This document shows, piece by piece, positions 7,869 to 16,611 of a stretch of 21,721 nt of DNA. Position numbers and translations under genes: made by a program. The stretch comes from Acidobacteriota bacterium (lineage in GTDB: Bacteria; Acidobacteriota; UBA6911; JACQSX01). The notes beneath the pieces are model-generated. The model saw only the letters and a list, made by a program, of their open reading frames with translations. It ran no database searches and was not told where the DNA came from. Every line of letters starts with the position of its first letter. Position 1 is the stretch's first letter. The DNA lies in assembly GCA_016199665.1 (NCBI GenBank), contig JACQGG010000216.1, positions 1-21,721 on the forward strand, given 5' to 3'.

Positions 7869-9572
7869 TTAGTCACCCAGTTCGAACACCATCAGAATGT
7901 TGCTTCCCATGGAAGCTTTCAACTCGAGGTACAACCGGGCCATGTGGCGCTGTCCCGCGGTACGTCCGCCAACCGCAACCGCCACATATTGCCTCCCATC
8001 GACGGCATAGCTGATAGGATAGCCGGAAACAGGAGCGCTGAGTGGAATTTCCCAAAGTACCTTGCCGGTCTCGGCGTCAAACGCCCTGAAGTACCGATGT
8101 AAATCACCGGCAAACACCAATCCGCCAGCCGTAGTCAGCACCGAGCCCATGGCCGCCCGTTGATCATAGGTCCATAGAAGCTCGCCGGTGGAAGCCGAAA
8201 CCGCAGCCAACCTCCCCACTTTGCCGCCCGAACCTTGCATGTGCTCGATTCGATCGTTCTCGACCCCTGAGGCATTGACGTCCAGCGGCACCACCCTAAA
8301 GTTGGTGCATTCGTTGCTTACCGGGTTGTATAAAGCATTGGTCCTGGGATTGTAGGCGTTTGTCTGAAACAGCTTGCCGCCTCGCATTCCTGGGCACACA
8401 AGGTGAGATGTTCCAACCTCCCGGGGAATGATCTCTTCGTTCATGGTGATCTCGCCAGTCTTCGGATCGATATTCTTGTAGAGGTTCTGATAGGTCACAA
8501 GCTGCCTGTTCCACAAATGCGTTCCGGTCTCCCTGTCGAAGGCCCATAGGATGCCGGGTTTACCGAGGACGTAGACGACCTTGCGACGAATACCGCCAAT
8601 CTGTACGTCGGCAAGGATGGGATTAGTCTGATGGTCCATATCGAAGTTGTCGCGAGGCTCCATTTGGAAGAACCACTTGATGACTCCTGTCTCAGGGTCG
8701 AGTGCGAGGATCGAATTTGTGTAGAGCAACGCACCCTTGCCCGTCCCCTTGTGGATCTCCGGGTACGGCTGGGCGCTGGCTGTGGTCCAGTAGAGCAACT
8801 TCAAGCCCGGGTCATAGCTTCCGGTCAACCATAAGGAGCCTTTATGGCGCTGCTCATAAGGCACACCGCCCCAGGTCGCGTTGTGCTCCGCGGGATCTTC
8901 GGGCCCGGCTATTGATTCCCTTCGCCAAAGCTGTTTTCCGGTCTCCGCATCATGCGCGGTTACGAAACAGGGTGGGGTAACCCCACCGCACGTTGTGCCG
9001 GAAAAGACTTTGCCGTCTCCCGCGATTGGCCCGGTCGAGTAATTGATCCGCTTGCTTCGGTCCGCCACTTTAGTCTCCCACATAACGCTTCCACTTCTCG
9101 CGTCCAGCGCAACCAAGTAAGCATCCTCCGTAGTGACAAAGATCTTATCCCGATAGATTGCGATATTTCGGGTCGTGTCGTTCCCGAGATCTTCCGGCAA
9201 CTTTCGGCGATACTCCCAAATCAGCGCGCCTGTGCGCGCATCGAGGGCTTGCACCACGCCATTGGTGTGGGGGAGGTACATCACTCCCCGGTAAACGATC
9301 GGCTCCTGCTCCTGCGGTCCGGCCTCCATCGCCCATGACCACGCCAAACGCAACTTCCGAACATTCTGGCGATTCACCCGGTCCAGAGGACTGTATCCGT
9401 TGGCGCTCTGGCCGCGACGCCACATCAACCAGTCGGCAGGGTCCGGATTTTGAAGGATAGCGTCGGTGGCGGGAACAAAGCGCGACTCCTGCGCACCCGC
9501 GGTGTGGAAAGTCGCTGTTATGACAAGGGCCGCTATGAAGAATGATAGGCTAAACCGCATCAGTAGTGGCAT
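7869..9572 (-). CDS. PQQ-dependent alcohol dehydrogenase (quinoprotein), 567 aa
   Basis: This is a periplasmic quinoprotein that oxidises an alcohol using pyrroloquinoline quinone and passes electrons to a cytochrome c. A signal peptide ends near residue 27 (TAGA/QES). The rest is an eight-bladed propeller with recurrent W-motifs (DARTGALIWE, DARSGSVMWE, DAETGKQLWR, DPETGVIKWF, DRETGTHLW, DAETGKVLWE). TWGG (233-236) and GSYDPGLKLLYW are family signatures. The active-site segment DNFDMDH (308-314) has an aspartate two residues after the presumed catalytic D311, the pattern seen in lanthanide-dependent XoxF-type enzymes rather than calcium MxaF. Cysteines 195 and 202 may replace the usual vicinal disulfide. 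There is no fused haem domain; the cytochrome gene at the end of the same run could serve. AGGAGG about 10 bases before the ATG supports this start. It is the first gene of the minus-strand run. The substrate is not predictable. Confidence 0.87.
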   Translation of the reverse strand: MPLLMRFSLSFFIAALVITATFHTAGAQESRFVPATDAILQNPDPADWLMWRRGQSANGYSPLDRVNRQNVRKLRLAWSWAMEAGPQEQEPIVYRGVMYLPHTNGVVQALDARTGALIWEYRRKLPEDLGNDTTRNIAIYRDKIFVTTEDAYLVALDARSGSVMWETKVADRSKRINYSTGPIAGDGKVFSGTTCGGVTPPCFVTAHDAETGKQLWRRESIAGPEDPAEHNATWGGVPYEQRHKGSLWLTGSYDPGLKLLYWTTASAQPYPEIHKGTGKGALLYTNSILALDPETGVIKWFFQMEPRDNFDMDHQTNPILADVQIGGIRRKVVYVLGKPGILWAFDRETGTHLWNRQLVTYQNLYKNIDPKTGEITMNEEIIPREVGTSHLVCPGMRGGKLFQTNAYNPRTNALYNPVSNECTNFRVVPLDVNASGVENDRIEHMQGSGGKVGRLAAVSASTGELLWTYDQRAAMGSVLTTAGGLVFAGDLHRYFRAFDAETGKVLWEIPLSAPVSGYPISYAVDGRQYVAVAVGGRTAGQRHMARLYLELKASMGSNILMVFELGD

Positions 9573-9747
9573 TGCCGTAATCCCTCCTTAATGTCCGCCG
9601 GCGAGTGTCCGGACGGATTCTCTCGTTAAGCCTTTGCGGGGCAGGACTTCCACCTCTGTGTCTTCGATAAGAACTTGCCTGAGATAGGCTTCATGGTGTT
9701 GCCAAAGATGACTGTGCCTCTATCCTGCCGCTGGCTCGCTGTGCATC

Positions 9748-9777
9748 TTTATATTATGAAAGTGACCCAACTTGCAA
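9748..9777 (-). promoter_or_regulatory. Possible sigma70-type promoter for the dehydrogenase operon
   Basis: On the minus strand, TTGCAA (9777-9772) is followed after 18 bases by TATAAA (9753-9748). Initiation would be near 9740, giving a leader of about 165 bases. This is the AT-richest stretch upstream of the dehydrogenase, but the -35 match is only partial, so the call is tentative. Confidence 0.3.
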
Positions 9778-9803
9778 TTGATCTTGGGGCCGCGCGTTTG
9801 TTC

Positions 9804-9840
9804 TTGACAAGGCTTGCCCCTCAGCCTATAGATGGGGCAA
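9804..9840 (+). promoter_or_regulatory. Near-consensus sigma70-type promoter overlapped by an inverted repeat
   Basis: TTGACA (9804-9809), a 17-bp spacer and TATAGA (9827-9832) form a nearly ideal vegetative promoter on the plus strand. The arms TTGCCCC (9814-9820) and GGGGCAA (9834-9840) flank and enclose the -10 box. This arrangement fits an operator for a repressor, or an early transcript hairpin. Transcription would start near 9839, about 400 bases before the receptor gene, so either that gene has a long leader or a small RNA is made here. Confidence 0.6.
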
Positions 9841-10109
9841 AGAATCAACTGTGAACAACTCAAGGACGACGCTGCTTTCGCCAGCCCCGACGGGCCAGAG
9901 CGACGGAGGCGCCAGAGGGTGGAGAGCTCGCCTGGACGTGAGGAAAACCTGATCGCGGCTGAGGGCACACAGACCCCCTGTCTAAGTTCAGGAAGTGTGT
10001 CATCCTGAAGCAGGATAGATCAGAATGCCAGAAGCGTCGCCCTTGACAACGGCCTGGAAGACGCTCATTGGCCGGCGGCTTGGCGGTGCGTGCACACGCC
10101 GATGGTTTC

Positions 10110-10127
10110 TATCCAAACTATTGGATA
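10110..10127. promoter_or_regulatory. 18-bp palindrome, candidate activator-binding site (UAS)
   Basis: The sequence TATCCAAACTATTGGATA is a perfect inverted repeat of 7-bp arms around ACTA. Its centre lies about 90 bases upstream of the start predicted for the adjacent sigma54 promoter. Dimeric NtrC-family activators typically bind such sites 80-150 bases upstream. The cognate protein is unknown; the response regulator at 19764-21251 is one candidate. Confidence 0.5.
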
Positions 10128-10180
10128 ATGTTGACCGGGTTTATTTTCGGTATAGTCTTGATAAAACGATACTTGTAAAA

Positions 10181-10197
10181 TTGGCACGAGATGTGCT
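10181..10197 (+). promoter_or_regulatory. Sigma54 (-24/-12) promoter for the tandem receptor genes
   Basis: TTGGCACGAGATGTGCT matches the RpoN consensus TTGGCACG-N4-TTGCW at every conserved position but one (G for T in the -12 box). The -24 box is perfect, and the GG (10183-10184) to GC (10195-10196) spacing is exactly 10. The predicted start is near 10208, which leaves a leader of about 31 bases carrying AGGAGG (10227-10232) before the ATG at 10239. Confidence 0.72.
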
Positions 10198-10238
10198 GGG
10201 CCTTGTATACACCTCAACCCAAATTCAGGAGGAATGGC

Positions 10239-13200
10239 ATGATGAGCCGCAGAACTGAGCATGCGAAGTCAATCTTTGTTTTGACCTTCGTTCTTTTCAC
10301 CGCCGCAGCCCTGGGACAAGCAACAACGGCCCAGATCTCCGGAGTGGTGCGGGACGAAACGGCTGCCGTCCTGCCGGGCGTGACGGTGATTGTGCGCAAC
10401 GTGGACACCAACGTGGAACGGACGGTGATCTCCGATGAAGAAGGACGCTATCGCGCGCTCGATCTGGCCCCGGGCGCTTATGAGGTCCGCGCGGAATTGT
10501 CGGGCTTCAAAACGGGAGTTCGGACTGGCATCGCCCTCACCATCGGGCGCGAAGCGGCGGTGGACTTCACTCTCACAGTGGGCGAACTGGCGGAAAAAGT
10601 CACGGTGAGCGGCGATGCGCCGCTGGTCGAAACGACCACGTCTTCCATGGGCGGGTTGGTAAACCAGGACCAGATCAGGGACCTTCCGCTGAATGGGAGA
10701 AGTTTCCAGGATCTCCTGGGGCTCCAGATGGGAGTCGTTCTGCCGACCAAGACAACCTCCCAGCCGAGCCAGGGCGTGGGGAAGAAGTTCTCCGTGGGAG
10801 GAGCGAGAATTTCCTTCAACCAGTTTCTGGTGGATGGAGGGGAGATCAACGACGCCCGCGACAGCACGCCGGCCAGCGTGGCAGGTTTGACCATGGGTGT
10901 GGAGGCGGTGCGCGAATTCAAGGTTCTCACCAATAGTTACAGCGCCGAGTTTGGCAGAAGTGCAGGGGCGGTGATTACCGTGGTGACCAAATCGGGCACT
11001 AACCGCCTTCACGGCTCCGTGTACGAATATCACCGCAACAGCGCGCTGGATGCGAGAAACTTTTTCACCCCGGGCGGCAGCCTGCCCTTTAAGCGCAACC
11101 AGTTTGGTGTTGGAGTGGATGGGCCGATCTGGAAGGACCACACGTTTTTCATGTTTAATTACGAAGGTCTGCGGCAAAGACTCGAGACCCCGGCTAGTTT
11201 TCTGACCTTGGACGCGAATGCCCGGCTCGGTATTCTTCCCGGCCGGCCGGCCATTACTGTGGATTCCCGCATCCGGCCTTTCGTGAATTTGTTTCCCCTG
11301 CCGACACCTGGCGGGAGAAACTTTGGAAACGGGGCCGCCGAATATCTTATTGCGCAGAGATACCCGATCAATGAGGATTACGGGACGATTCGAATTGACC
11401 ACCAGTTTTCCCAGGCAACGTCCCTATTTGGCAGATATACCTTCGACAACGGAAAGGCCGACATAATCAATCAGTCCTACAATCTTTTTAAGGAGGCGGA
11501 CGCAACCAACTCCAAAACCGCCGTATTCGAAGTCAGGAGAGTCTTTACCCCATCCCTGATCAATACCGGATTGTTTTCTTTCAACTACCCGTCGTCAACG
11601 CAGGAAGGGTTGCGGATCGGGAGCTTCAGCCCCTCGGCAACCATTGGGAATCGTTCTCTGTTCGGCAACATCCGGGTGTCGGGCCTGAGCGGTTTCGGCC
11701 AGAGTGAATTCCAGAACCAGTGGCGCAAGACCTTCGATATCGTGGACAACGTCCTTTATGCCCGCGGAAGGCACTCCCTCAAATTCGGCGGCGTACTCAA
11801 GCGCATGTCATACCGGGATAACTCGACTGCGACGTTTGGTGGAAGGTGGGACTTCGGAAGTATTGAAGATTTCCTGCTGGATCGGCCGCAGCAGTTGGAA
11901 GTGGTGGCGCCCGGCTCTGATCCGGAGAGAAATCTCCGCCAGAAGCTGGTGGGATTTTACCTTCAGGATGATTTTCAGATGAGAACGAATCTTACTTTTA
12001 ACCTGGGTCTTCGCTACGAGTTCATCACGGTTCCCGTTGAACGGGACGGGAAAATGGCCAACTTGAGGTCGCTGACCGATGCAAAGCTCACTATCGGAGA
12101 GCCGTTGTTCAAGAATCCGTCGCTCCGAAATTTTGCTCCCCGGTTCGGGTTTGCGTGGGACCTTTTTGGAAACGGCAAAACCGCCCTTCGCGGGGGCTTT
12201 GGGATTTTCCATGGCCAGCTTCTCCCGCGCTTTTATGAGGTCCCGCTCCGCCGCACGCCGCCATTTTTCACCACGGCCCTCATCACCTCGCCTTCTCCGT
12301 TGCCGTTGGATGAGAGCCAGGCAAGCGGCCTGCGAAGTCTTCCCGTAACCGACGTGCAGGTGACCCCCTTTGAGTTCGAGCCGCACAGCACTTATATGAT
12401 GCAGTACAACCTAAGCCTGCAGCGAGAAGTGCTGCCGGATACGGTCCTGACGATGGCCTATGTGGGCTCGCGCGGGATACACCTGCCGCGAAAAGTCAAC
12501 TGGAACATTGCCACGGCTGAGATTCGGGACGGCAGAAAGTTTTTCGCCGCCAATCTCCGCCGGCGTAATCCGAACTTTGGGCAGATCACAGCCGTAACCA
12601 TGGACTCAAACTCGGTCTACAATTCGCTTCAACTGGGGTTGATGCGAAGGCTGACCCAGGGTTTCCGGTTTCAGGCCAACTACACCTTTTCAAGGTCTAT
12701 TGACACCGCCTCTGATGTGCCGGAGAACACCTATGGAGGCAGCATTTACCGGCCTCAGGATCCCGACCAGAGAAACGACGCTCGCGGGCTCTCCGATTTT
12801 CACATCCAGCACAGTTTTGCCTTCAACTCCTCGTATAAGTTGCCGTGGGGAAGCGGCTTGCCGGGGCTTGCTCGCGCAGTCGCGGGCGGCTGGGAGATCA
12901 GCGGCATCGTGAGCATGGCGAGCGGGTCGCCCTTTGGGGCTGAACTCGGTTTTGACCGCGCCAGAAGTCTGGAAATCCAGGGTCAGCGACCCAATCTGAA
13001 GCCGGGGTTCGGCAATAATCCCATTCTGGGAGGGCCGGGTCAATACTTTGACGTGAATGCTTTTGAGCTGCAGCCGGCGGGTTTCTTCGGCAATCTGGGG
13101 CGCCACACCATGATTGGGCCAAGCCTTGCTTCGGTCGATTTTTCCGCGATCAAGGAGTTTCCTGTGCCGTCTGTCTCCGAGGAGTTTCGTGTCCAACTCC

Positions 13201-13376
13201 GCGCGGAATTTTTCAACATTGGCAATCATGCCAACTTTGCTTCACCTCGGCGCTCTGGAACCGGCGGGGTCCAACCGATCAACAGCCGGGCACAGGCGCT
13301 CCCCAGCGCGGCTCAGTTGACGTCCACGGCGACGACTTCCCGGCAGATTCAACTGGCTTTGAAGGTCATCTTTTGA
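10239..13376 (+). CDS. TonB-dependent outer-membrane receptor with carboxypeptidase-regulatory-like domain (1,045 aa)
   Basis: This receptor is paralogous to the minus-strand one at 2672-5821. A signal peptide ends near residue 26 (AAALG/QAT). Residues ~32-112 form the carboxypeptidase-regulatory-like domain (AAVLPGVTVIV, DEEGRYRALDLAPG). The plug follows (DQIRDLPLNGRSFQDLL at 144-160; SAEFGRSAGAVITVVTKSG), then a long barrel with repeated phrases such as FGIFHG and FAPRFGFAWD, ending in KVIF. I chose the ATG at 10239 because AGGAGG lies six bases upstream and the signal sequence follows; a second ATG at 10242 is nearly equivalent. The frame is open upstream to 10191, but that start would lie in the sigma54 promoter. 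It is the first gene of a two-receptor transcription unit, 64 bases before the next. The ligand is unknown, and there is no SusD-type lipoprotein beside it. Confidence 0.92.
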   Translation: MMSRRTEHAKSIFVLTFVLFTAAALGQATTAQISGVVRDETAAVLPGVTVIVRNVDTNVERTVISDEEGRYRALDLAPGAYEVRAELSGFKTGVRTGIALTIGREAAVDFTLTVGELAEKVTVSGDAPLVETTTSSMGGLVNQDQIRDLPLNGRSFQDLLGLQMGVVLPTKTTSQPSQGVGKKFSVGGARISFNQFLVDGGEINDARDSTPASVAGLTMGVEAVREFKVLTNSYSAEFGRSAGAVITVVTKSGTNRLHGSVYEYHRNSALDARNFFTPGGSLPFKRNQFGVGVDGPIWKDHTFFMFNYEGLRQRLETPASFLTLDANARLGILPGRPAITVDSRIRPFVNLFPLPTPGGRNFGNGAAEYLIAQRYPINEDYGTIRIDHQFSQATSLFGRYTFDNGKADIINQSYNLFKEADATNSKTAVFEVRRVFTPSLINTGLFSFNYPSSTQEGLRIGSFSPSATIGNRSLFGNIRVSGLSGFGQSEFQNQWRKTFDIVDNVLYARGRHSLKFGGVLKRMSYRDNSTATFGGRWDFGSIEDFLLDRPQQLEVVAPGSDPERNLRQKLVGFYLQDDFQMRTNLTFNLGLRYEFITVPVERDGKMANLRSLTDAKLTIGEPLFKNPSLRNFAPRFGFAWDLFGNGKTALRGGFGIFHGQLLPRFYEVPLRRTPPFFTTALITSPSPLPLDESQASGLRSLPVTDVQVTPFEFEPHSTYMMQYNLSLQREVLPDTVLTMAYVGSRGIHLPRKVNWNIATAEIRDGRKFFAANLRRRNPNFGQITAVTMDSNSVYNSLQLGLMRRLTQGFRFQANYTFSRSIDTASDVPENTYGGSIYRPQDPDQRNDARGLSDFHIQHSFAFNSSYKLPWGSGLPGLARAVAGGWEISGIVSMASGSPFGAELGFDRARSLEIQGQRPNLKPGFGNNPILGGPGQYFDVNAFELQPAGFFGNLGRHTMIGPSLASVDFSAIKEFPVPSVSEEFRVQLRAEFFNIGNHANFASPRRSGTGGVQPINSRAQALPSAAQLTSTATTSRQIQLALKVIF

Positions 13377-13440
13377 GGGAGTCGTGCATGTTTTCGCCTG
13401 AGGTGGAGGAATAAGGGGAGAGGTCAGGCGCGGAGGAGCC

Positions 13441-16400
13441 ATGAGGAGAGTATTGGGTCACGCGGGGGCGAATCCTCTCGCGGTTGGGCTGTTTCTGAGT
13501 TTGTGCTTTAGTCTCCATGTCGCGCGCGGCCAGACGACGACGGCCACAATCAGCGGCGGGGTCCACGATGCAACAGGGGCCGTGCTCCCAGGCGTCAGCG
13601 TCACGGTGGAAAACACCGAGACGGGCCGCGCTCAAGAGAGTGTTTCCGACGATCAGGGTAGATATCGGGTGACCGGTTTGCCTGCGGGCAAATACCAGTT
13701 GACCGCGTCGCTTCCTGGATTTAGCAAAATCGTGCGTCCGGGCATCCAGTTGACCGTTGCCCAGGAGATGACCCTTGACCTCAGCTTGCAGGTGGGCGAG
13801 ATTGCCGAAGAGGTGACGGTCAGAGGGGAGGCGCCTCTGGTTGATACCACGGTCTCTTCGGTTTCCGGAGTGATCAACACGACCCAGATGACCGAACTGC
13901 CCTTGAATGGCCGGGATTTTACCCAACTCTCCCTGCTGGAAACGGGCACGGTGAATGTGCGTAACACCGACCAGAATGTCAACAAAGGATTTGGAACGCG
14001 CGTGTCCAGCGCTGGCTCGCGGCCGGATCAGACCGGATACATGCTGGATGGGACAGATATCAACGGCTTCTTGAATTTCCAGGCGCCAGGCAGCGTGGCA
14101 GGGGTGATTCTGGGAGTGGATGCAATTCGTGAATTTCGGGTGGAAGTCAGCAATTTCTCCGCTGAATACGGCCGCTCCGCCGGCGGCGTCTTCAACATGA
14201 TCAGCAAGAGCGGAACCAACGATCTCCACGGGACGCTCTTTGAATTTCACAGAAACGACAATCTGGACGCCCGCAATTTCTTTGCCTATCCGGATAAGGC
14301 GGAGTTTAAGAGGCACCAGTTTGGGGCGAGTCTGGGCGGGCCCATCGTGAAAAGCCGAAGTTTTTTCTTTGCCAATTACGAAGGCTTAAGGCAGACCAAA
14401 GGGCTGGCTTTTGTAGGCCTGGTTCCTGATGAAAATGCGCGCCGGGGTTTTTTGCCCGCTCCGGGGGGACTTCGGGAGGTGGGAGTGGCCAGGAGCGTCC
14501 GGCCCATTCTTGATGAATTGTTCCCGTTGCCCAACGGCCCCGGTATTGGGGGAGGAATTGCGAATTTCTTCAACTCGGGTACCAATGACGTAACCGAAAA
14601 TTTTTTGATGTTCAAGGTGGATCATGAATTCTCGGAGCGGAGCCACTTTTTTGTCCGCTACAACTTCGACAACGCCGGGGTGACAAACCCCTTTACTCTT
14701 CCAAACTTTGCCGATTTGCAGACCAGTCGCTACCAGTACCTGACCCTGGAGCAGAGCCGGAGTTTTTCATCGAAGTTTCTAAATGTCCTGCGTGTTGCGT
14801 ACAACCGCTACAAGGTCAGGGGGGATTCGGTCGCCCTGCATCCGATCTCGGTGACTTTTCGGCCTGGCGTGCCGCTCACGATCGGTCAAAGTGGAATCAG
14901 CGTCGGCGGCTTGTCGCCAACCGGCGGGAGAGATCCGCGGGGCGGAGTGCAGAACCTTTTCCAATATACGGATAATGTCTATTACACTCGCGGAGCCCAT
15001 TCACTCAAGTTCGGGTTCAACTTGGAAAGAATCCAGGACAACGATGATACCAGTCGTCTGGGCCAATACTCTTTTACCAATCTGGAGTCGTTTCTGCGCG
15101 CTGCCGCCCAGACGTTGACGCAGGCGCAGACCCCAGGCAGCGATGCAGTTCGGGGTTGGCGGCAGTGGCTGGTCGGGACATTTCTGCAAGATGACTGGCG
15201 GGTCTCTTCGCACTTGACGATGAACATGGGAGTGCGCTGGGAATTTTACACTGTCCCTGGCGAAGTGAACGGAAAGGTGGCCAACCTGCGGGACATGCTC
15301 CACGATCGGACCACCACGATTGGGGATCCATTCTGGGAAAATCCGAGCAAGAAGAATGTGTCCCCTCGAATTGGCCTGGCGTGGGATCCGCGAGGGGACG
15401 GCAGGACCGTTGTCCGTGTCGGCTACGGGATATTTTTTCATGTGATCACGCCCCCCAATTACCGGATTGGCGGCGCCCGAACTCCTCCGTTTTTCCAGCT
15501 TATCCAGGTCACCAATCCGCCGCCGGAACTGTTCCCCGACATCGACAAGCTCTATGCCAACCAGATTGCTCAGGGGGGTGGAAACTCGGCGATCAGCCCT
15601 TTTTTTACACAGTTTCATTTGAACAGCACTTATGAGCAGAAATTTAATCTGACGATTTCTCGGGAAATGTTCCGTGACACGGTTATCACCGTGGGCTATC
15701 TGGGGGGGCGTGGCACTCACCTTCTTCTTCCAAGTTCGGGCAACTTTCCTACGTCTGTCTTGGTCAATGGACGATGGGTGATCCCGCCCGGGGCGCTGCA
15801 ACGAAACCCGGCGTGGGGGAACTTTACCAACGGAAAGTCCGATGGCCAAGCCTTCTACAACGGGTTACAGGTGAAACTTGACCGTCGCTTGAGCTCGGGG
15901 GTTCAGGCACGCGCATCGTACACATTCTCCAAGAATATCGACGATGGGACGGCGGCGACGTTTTCAGGTCTGACCGATTACGGCGAACAGGGTCATGCCC
16001 AAAACCCTGACAACCCGAAGGCGGACCGAGGTCTCTCCAAGCTCGATGTGCGGCATAGTTTCACCACAAGCTGGCTGTACCAGTTGCCGCGGGGCCGCAA
16101 TTTGTCACCGCTGGCAAGATCGGTATTTGGAGGGTGGATGCTGAATGGAATCGTATCGGTCAGTTCGGGGACTCCCTTCGGCGTCACGCTGAATTTTGAC
16201 AACGCAGGCAATGGGAGCCCGGCTTTGCAGAGGCCCGACCTGGCTGCAGGAGCCGGCAACAACCCGATTCGCGCGGGCAACCCGAACCGGTACTACGATG
16301 CGGCGGCCTTTGTTGTCGCGCCCTCCCGCACGTATGGGAATCTGGGCCGGAACACCTTGATTGGCCCTGGATACGCCAATCTGGATCTGGGACTGACCAA

Positions 16401-16605
16401 GGAAAGCGCCTTGCCCGGAATTTCCGAGAATCTTACTCTCCAATTTCGCGCCGAGGTTTTCAATGTCTTGAATCGCGCCCAGTTTGCTCTCCCGTCAACT
16501 GCCATTTTCAGCAGCCGGACCACGGTGCTTCCAAACGCGGGACAGATCACCCGAACGGTAGCGGACAATCGGCAGATCCAGTTGGGCCTGAAATTGATCT
16601 GGTAG
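13441..16605 (+). CDS. TonB-dependent outer-membrane receptor with carboxypeptidase-regulatory-like domain (1,054 aa)
   Basis: This is the third member of the family in the window and second gene of the plus-strand pair. The signal peptide ends at about residue 30 (VARG/QTTT). The carboxypeptidase-regulatory-like domain spans ~36-118 (GAVLPGVSVTVENTETG, DDQGRYRVTGLPAGKYQL), the plug begins around 138 (MTELPLNGRDFTQLSLLETG at 150-169; SAEYGRSAGGVFNMISKSG), and the barrel ends in GLKLIW. The ribosome-binding site GGAGGA is close to the ATG (3 bases). Only 64 bases separate it from the previous receptor and no terminator is apparent, so the two are probably co-transcribed from the sigma54 promoter. 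The 3' end is convergent with the histidine kinase gene, with only 6 bases between the stop codons. Tandem diverged receptors suggest two related ligands; nothing in the sequence identifies them. Confidence 0.91.
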   Translation: MRRVLGHAGANPLAVGLFLSLCFSLHVARGQTTTATISGGVHDATGAVLPGVSVTVENTETGRAQESVSDDQGRYRVTGLPAGKYQLTASLPGFSKIVRPGIQLTVAQEMTLDLSLQVGEIAEEVTVRGEAPLVDTTVSSVSGVINTTQMTELPLNGRDFTQLSLLETGTVNVRNTDQNVNKGFGTRVSSAGSRPDQTGYMLDGTDINGFLNFQAPGSVAGVILGVDAIREFRVEVSNFSAEYGRSAGGVFNMISKSGTNDLHGTLFEFHRNDNLDARNFFAYPDKAEFKRHQFGASLGGPIVKSRSFFFANYEGLRQTKGLAFVGLVPDENARRGFLPAPGGLREVGVARSVRPILDELFPLPNGPGIGGGIANFFNSGTNDVTENFLMFKVDHEFSERSHFFVRYNFDNAGVTNPFTLPNFADLQTSRYQYLTLEQSRSFSSKFLNVLRVAYNRYKVRGDSVALHPISVTFRPGVPLTIGQSGISVGGLSPTGGRDPRGGVQNLFQYTDNVYYTRGAHSLKFGFNLERIQDNDDTSRLGQYSFTNLESFLRAAAQTLTQAQTPGSDAVRGWRQWLVGTFLQDDWRVSSHLTMNMGVRWEFYTVPGEVNGKVANLRDMLHDRTTTIGDPFWENPSKKNVSPRIGLAWDPRGDGRTVVRVGYGIFFHVITPPNYRIGGARTPPFFQLIQVTNPPPELFPDIDKLYANQIAQGGGNSAISPFFTQFHLNSTYEQKFNLTISREMFRDTVITVGYLGGRGTHLLLPSSGNFPTSVLVNGRWVIPPGALQRNPAWGNFTNGKSDGQAFYNGLQVKLDRRLSSGVQARASYTFSKNIDDGTAATFSGLTDYGEQGHAQNPDNPKADRGLSKLDVRHSFTTSWLYQLPRGRNLSPLARSVFGGWMLNGIVSVSSGTPFGVTLNFDNAGNGSPALQRPDLAAGAGNNPIRAGNPNRYYDAAAFVVAPSRTYGNLGRNTLIGPGYANLDLGLTKESALPGISENLTLQFRAEVFNVLNRAQFALPSTAIFSSRTTVLPNAGQITRTVADNRQIQLGLKLIW

Positions 16606-16611
16606 GAAACT

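Larger units (their letters stand above)
9573..10238. other. 666-bp divergent control region between dehydrogenase operon and receptor pair
   Basis: No convincing gene lies here. It holds promoter candidates for both directions, a near-consensus sigma70-type promoter far from either gene, a 7-bp inverted repeat over its -10 box, an 18-bp palindrome and a sigma54-type promoter next to the receptor gene. The stretch from about 9840 to 10100 has no coding signature; a leader or small RNA could come from it, but I recognise no riboswitch class. ATCCTG-AAG-CAGGAT (10002-10016) is a small hairpin without a U-run. Confidence 0.6.

Noticed and set aside
9660..9720. Minus-strand TTTGGCAACACC as a sigma54 -24 box for the dehydrogenase operon
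   Set aside because: The next GC is 12 rather than 10 bases away and no -12 box is present.
9720..9968. 82-codon minus-strand open frame in the control region
   Set aside because: It covers the sigma70-type promoter and inverted repeat and lacks a ribosome-binding site or familiar sequence.
10068..10084. Sigma54-like sequence TTGGCCGGCGGCTTGGC
   Set aside because: The GC doublet is displaced by one base (TTGGC instead of TTGC), so spacing fails.
10025..10258. 77-codon open frame before the receptor gene
   Set aside because: It runs through the palindrome, the sigma54 promoter and the receptor ribosome-binding site, with no recognisable protein.
13388..13414. Eight-codon leader peptide frame between the two plus-strand receptors
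   Set aside because: Too short to distinguish from chance and no attenuator-like structure follows.
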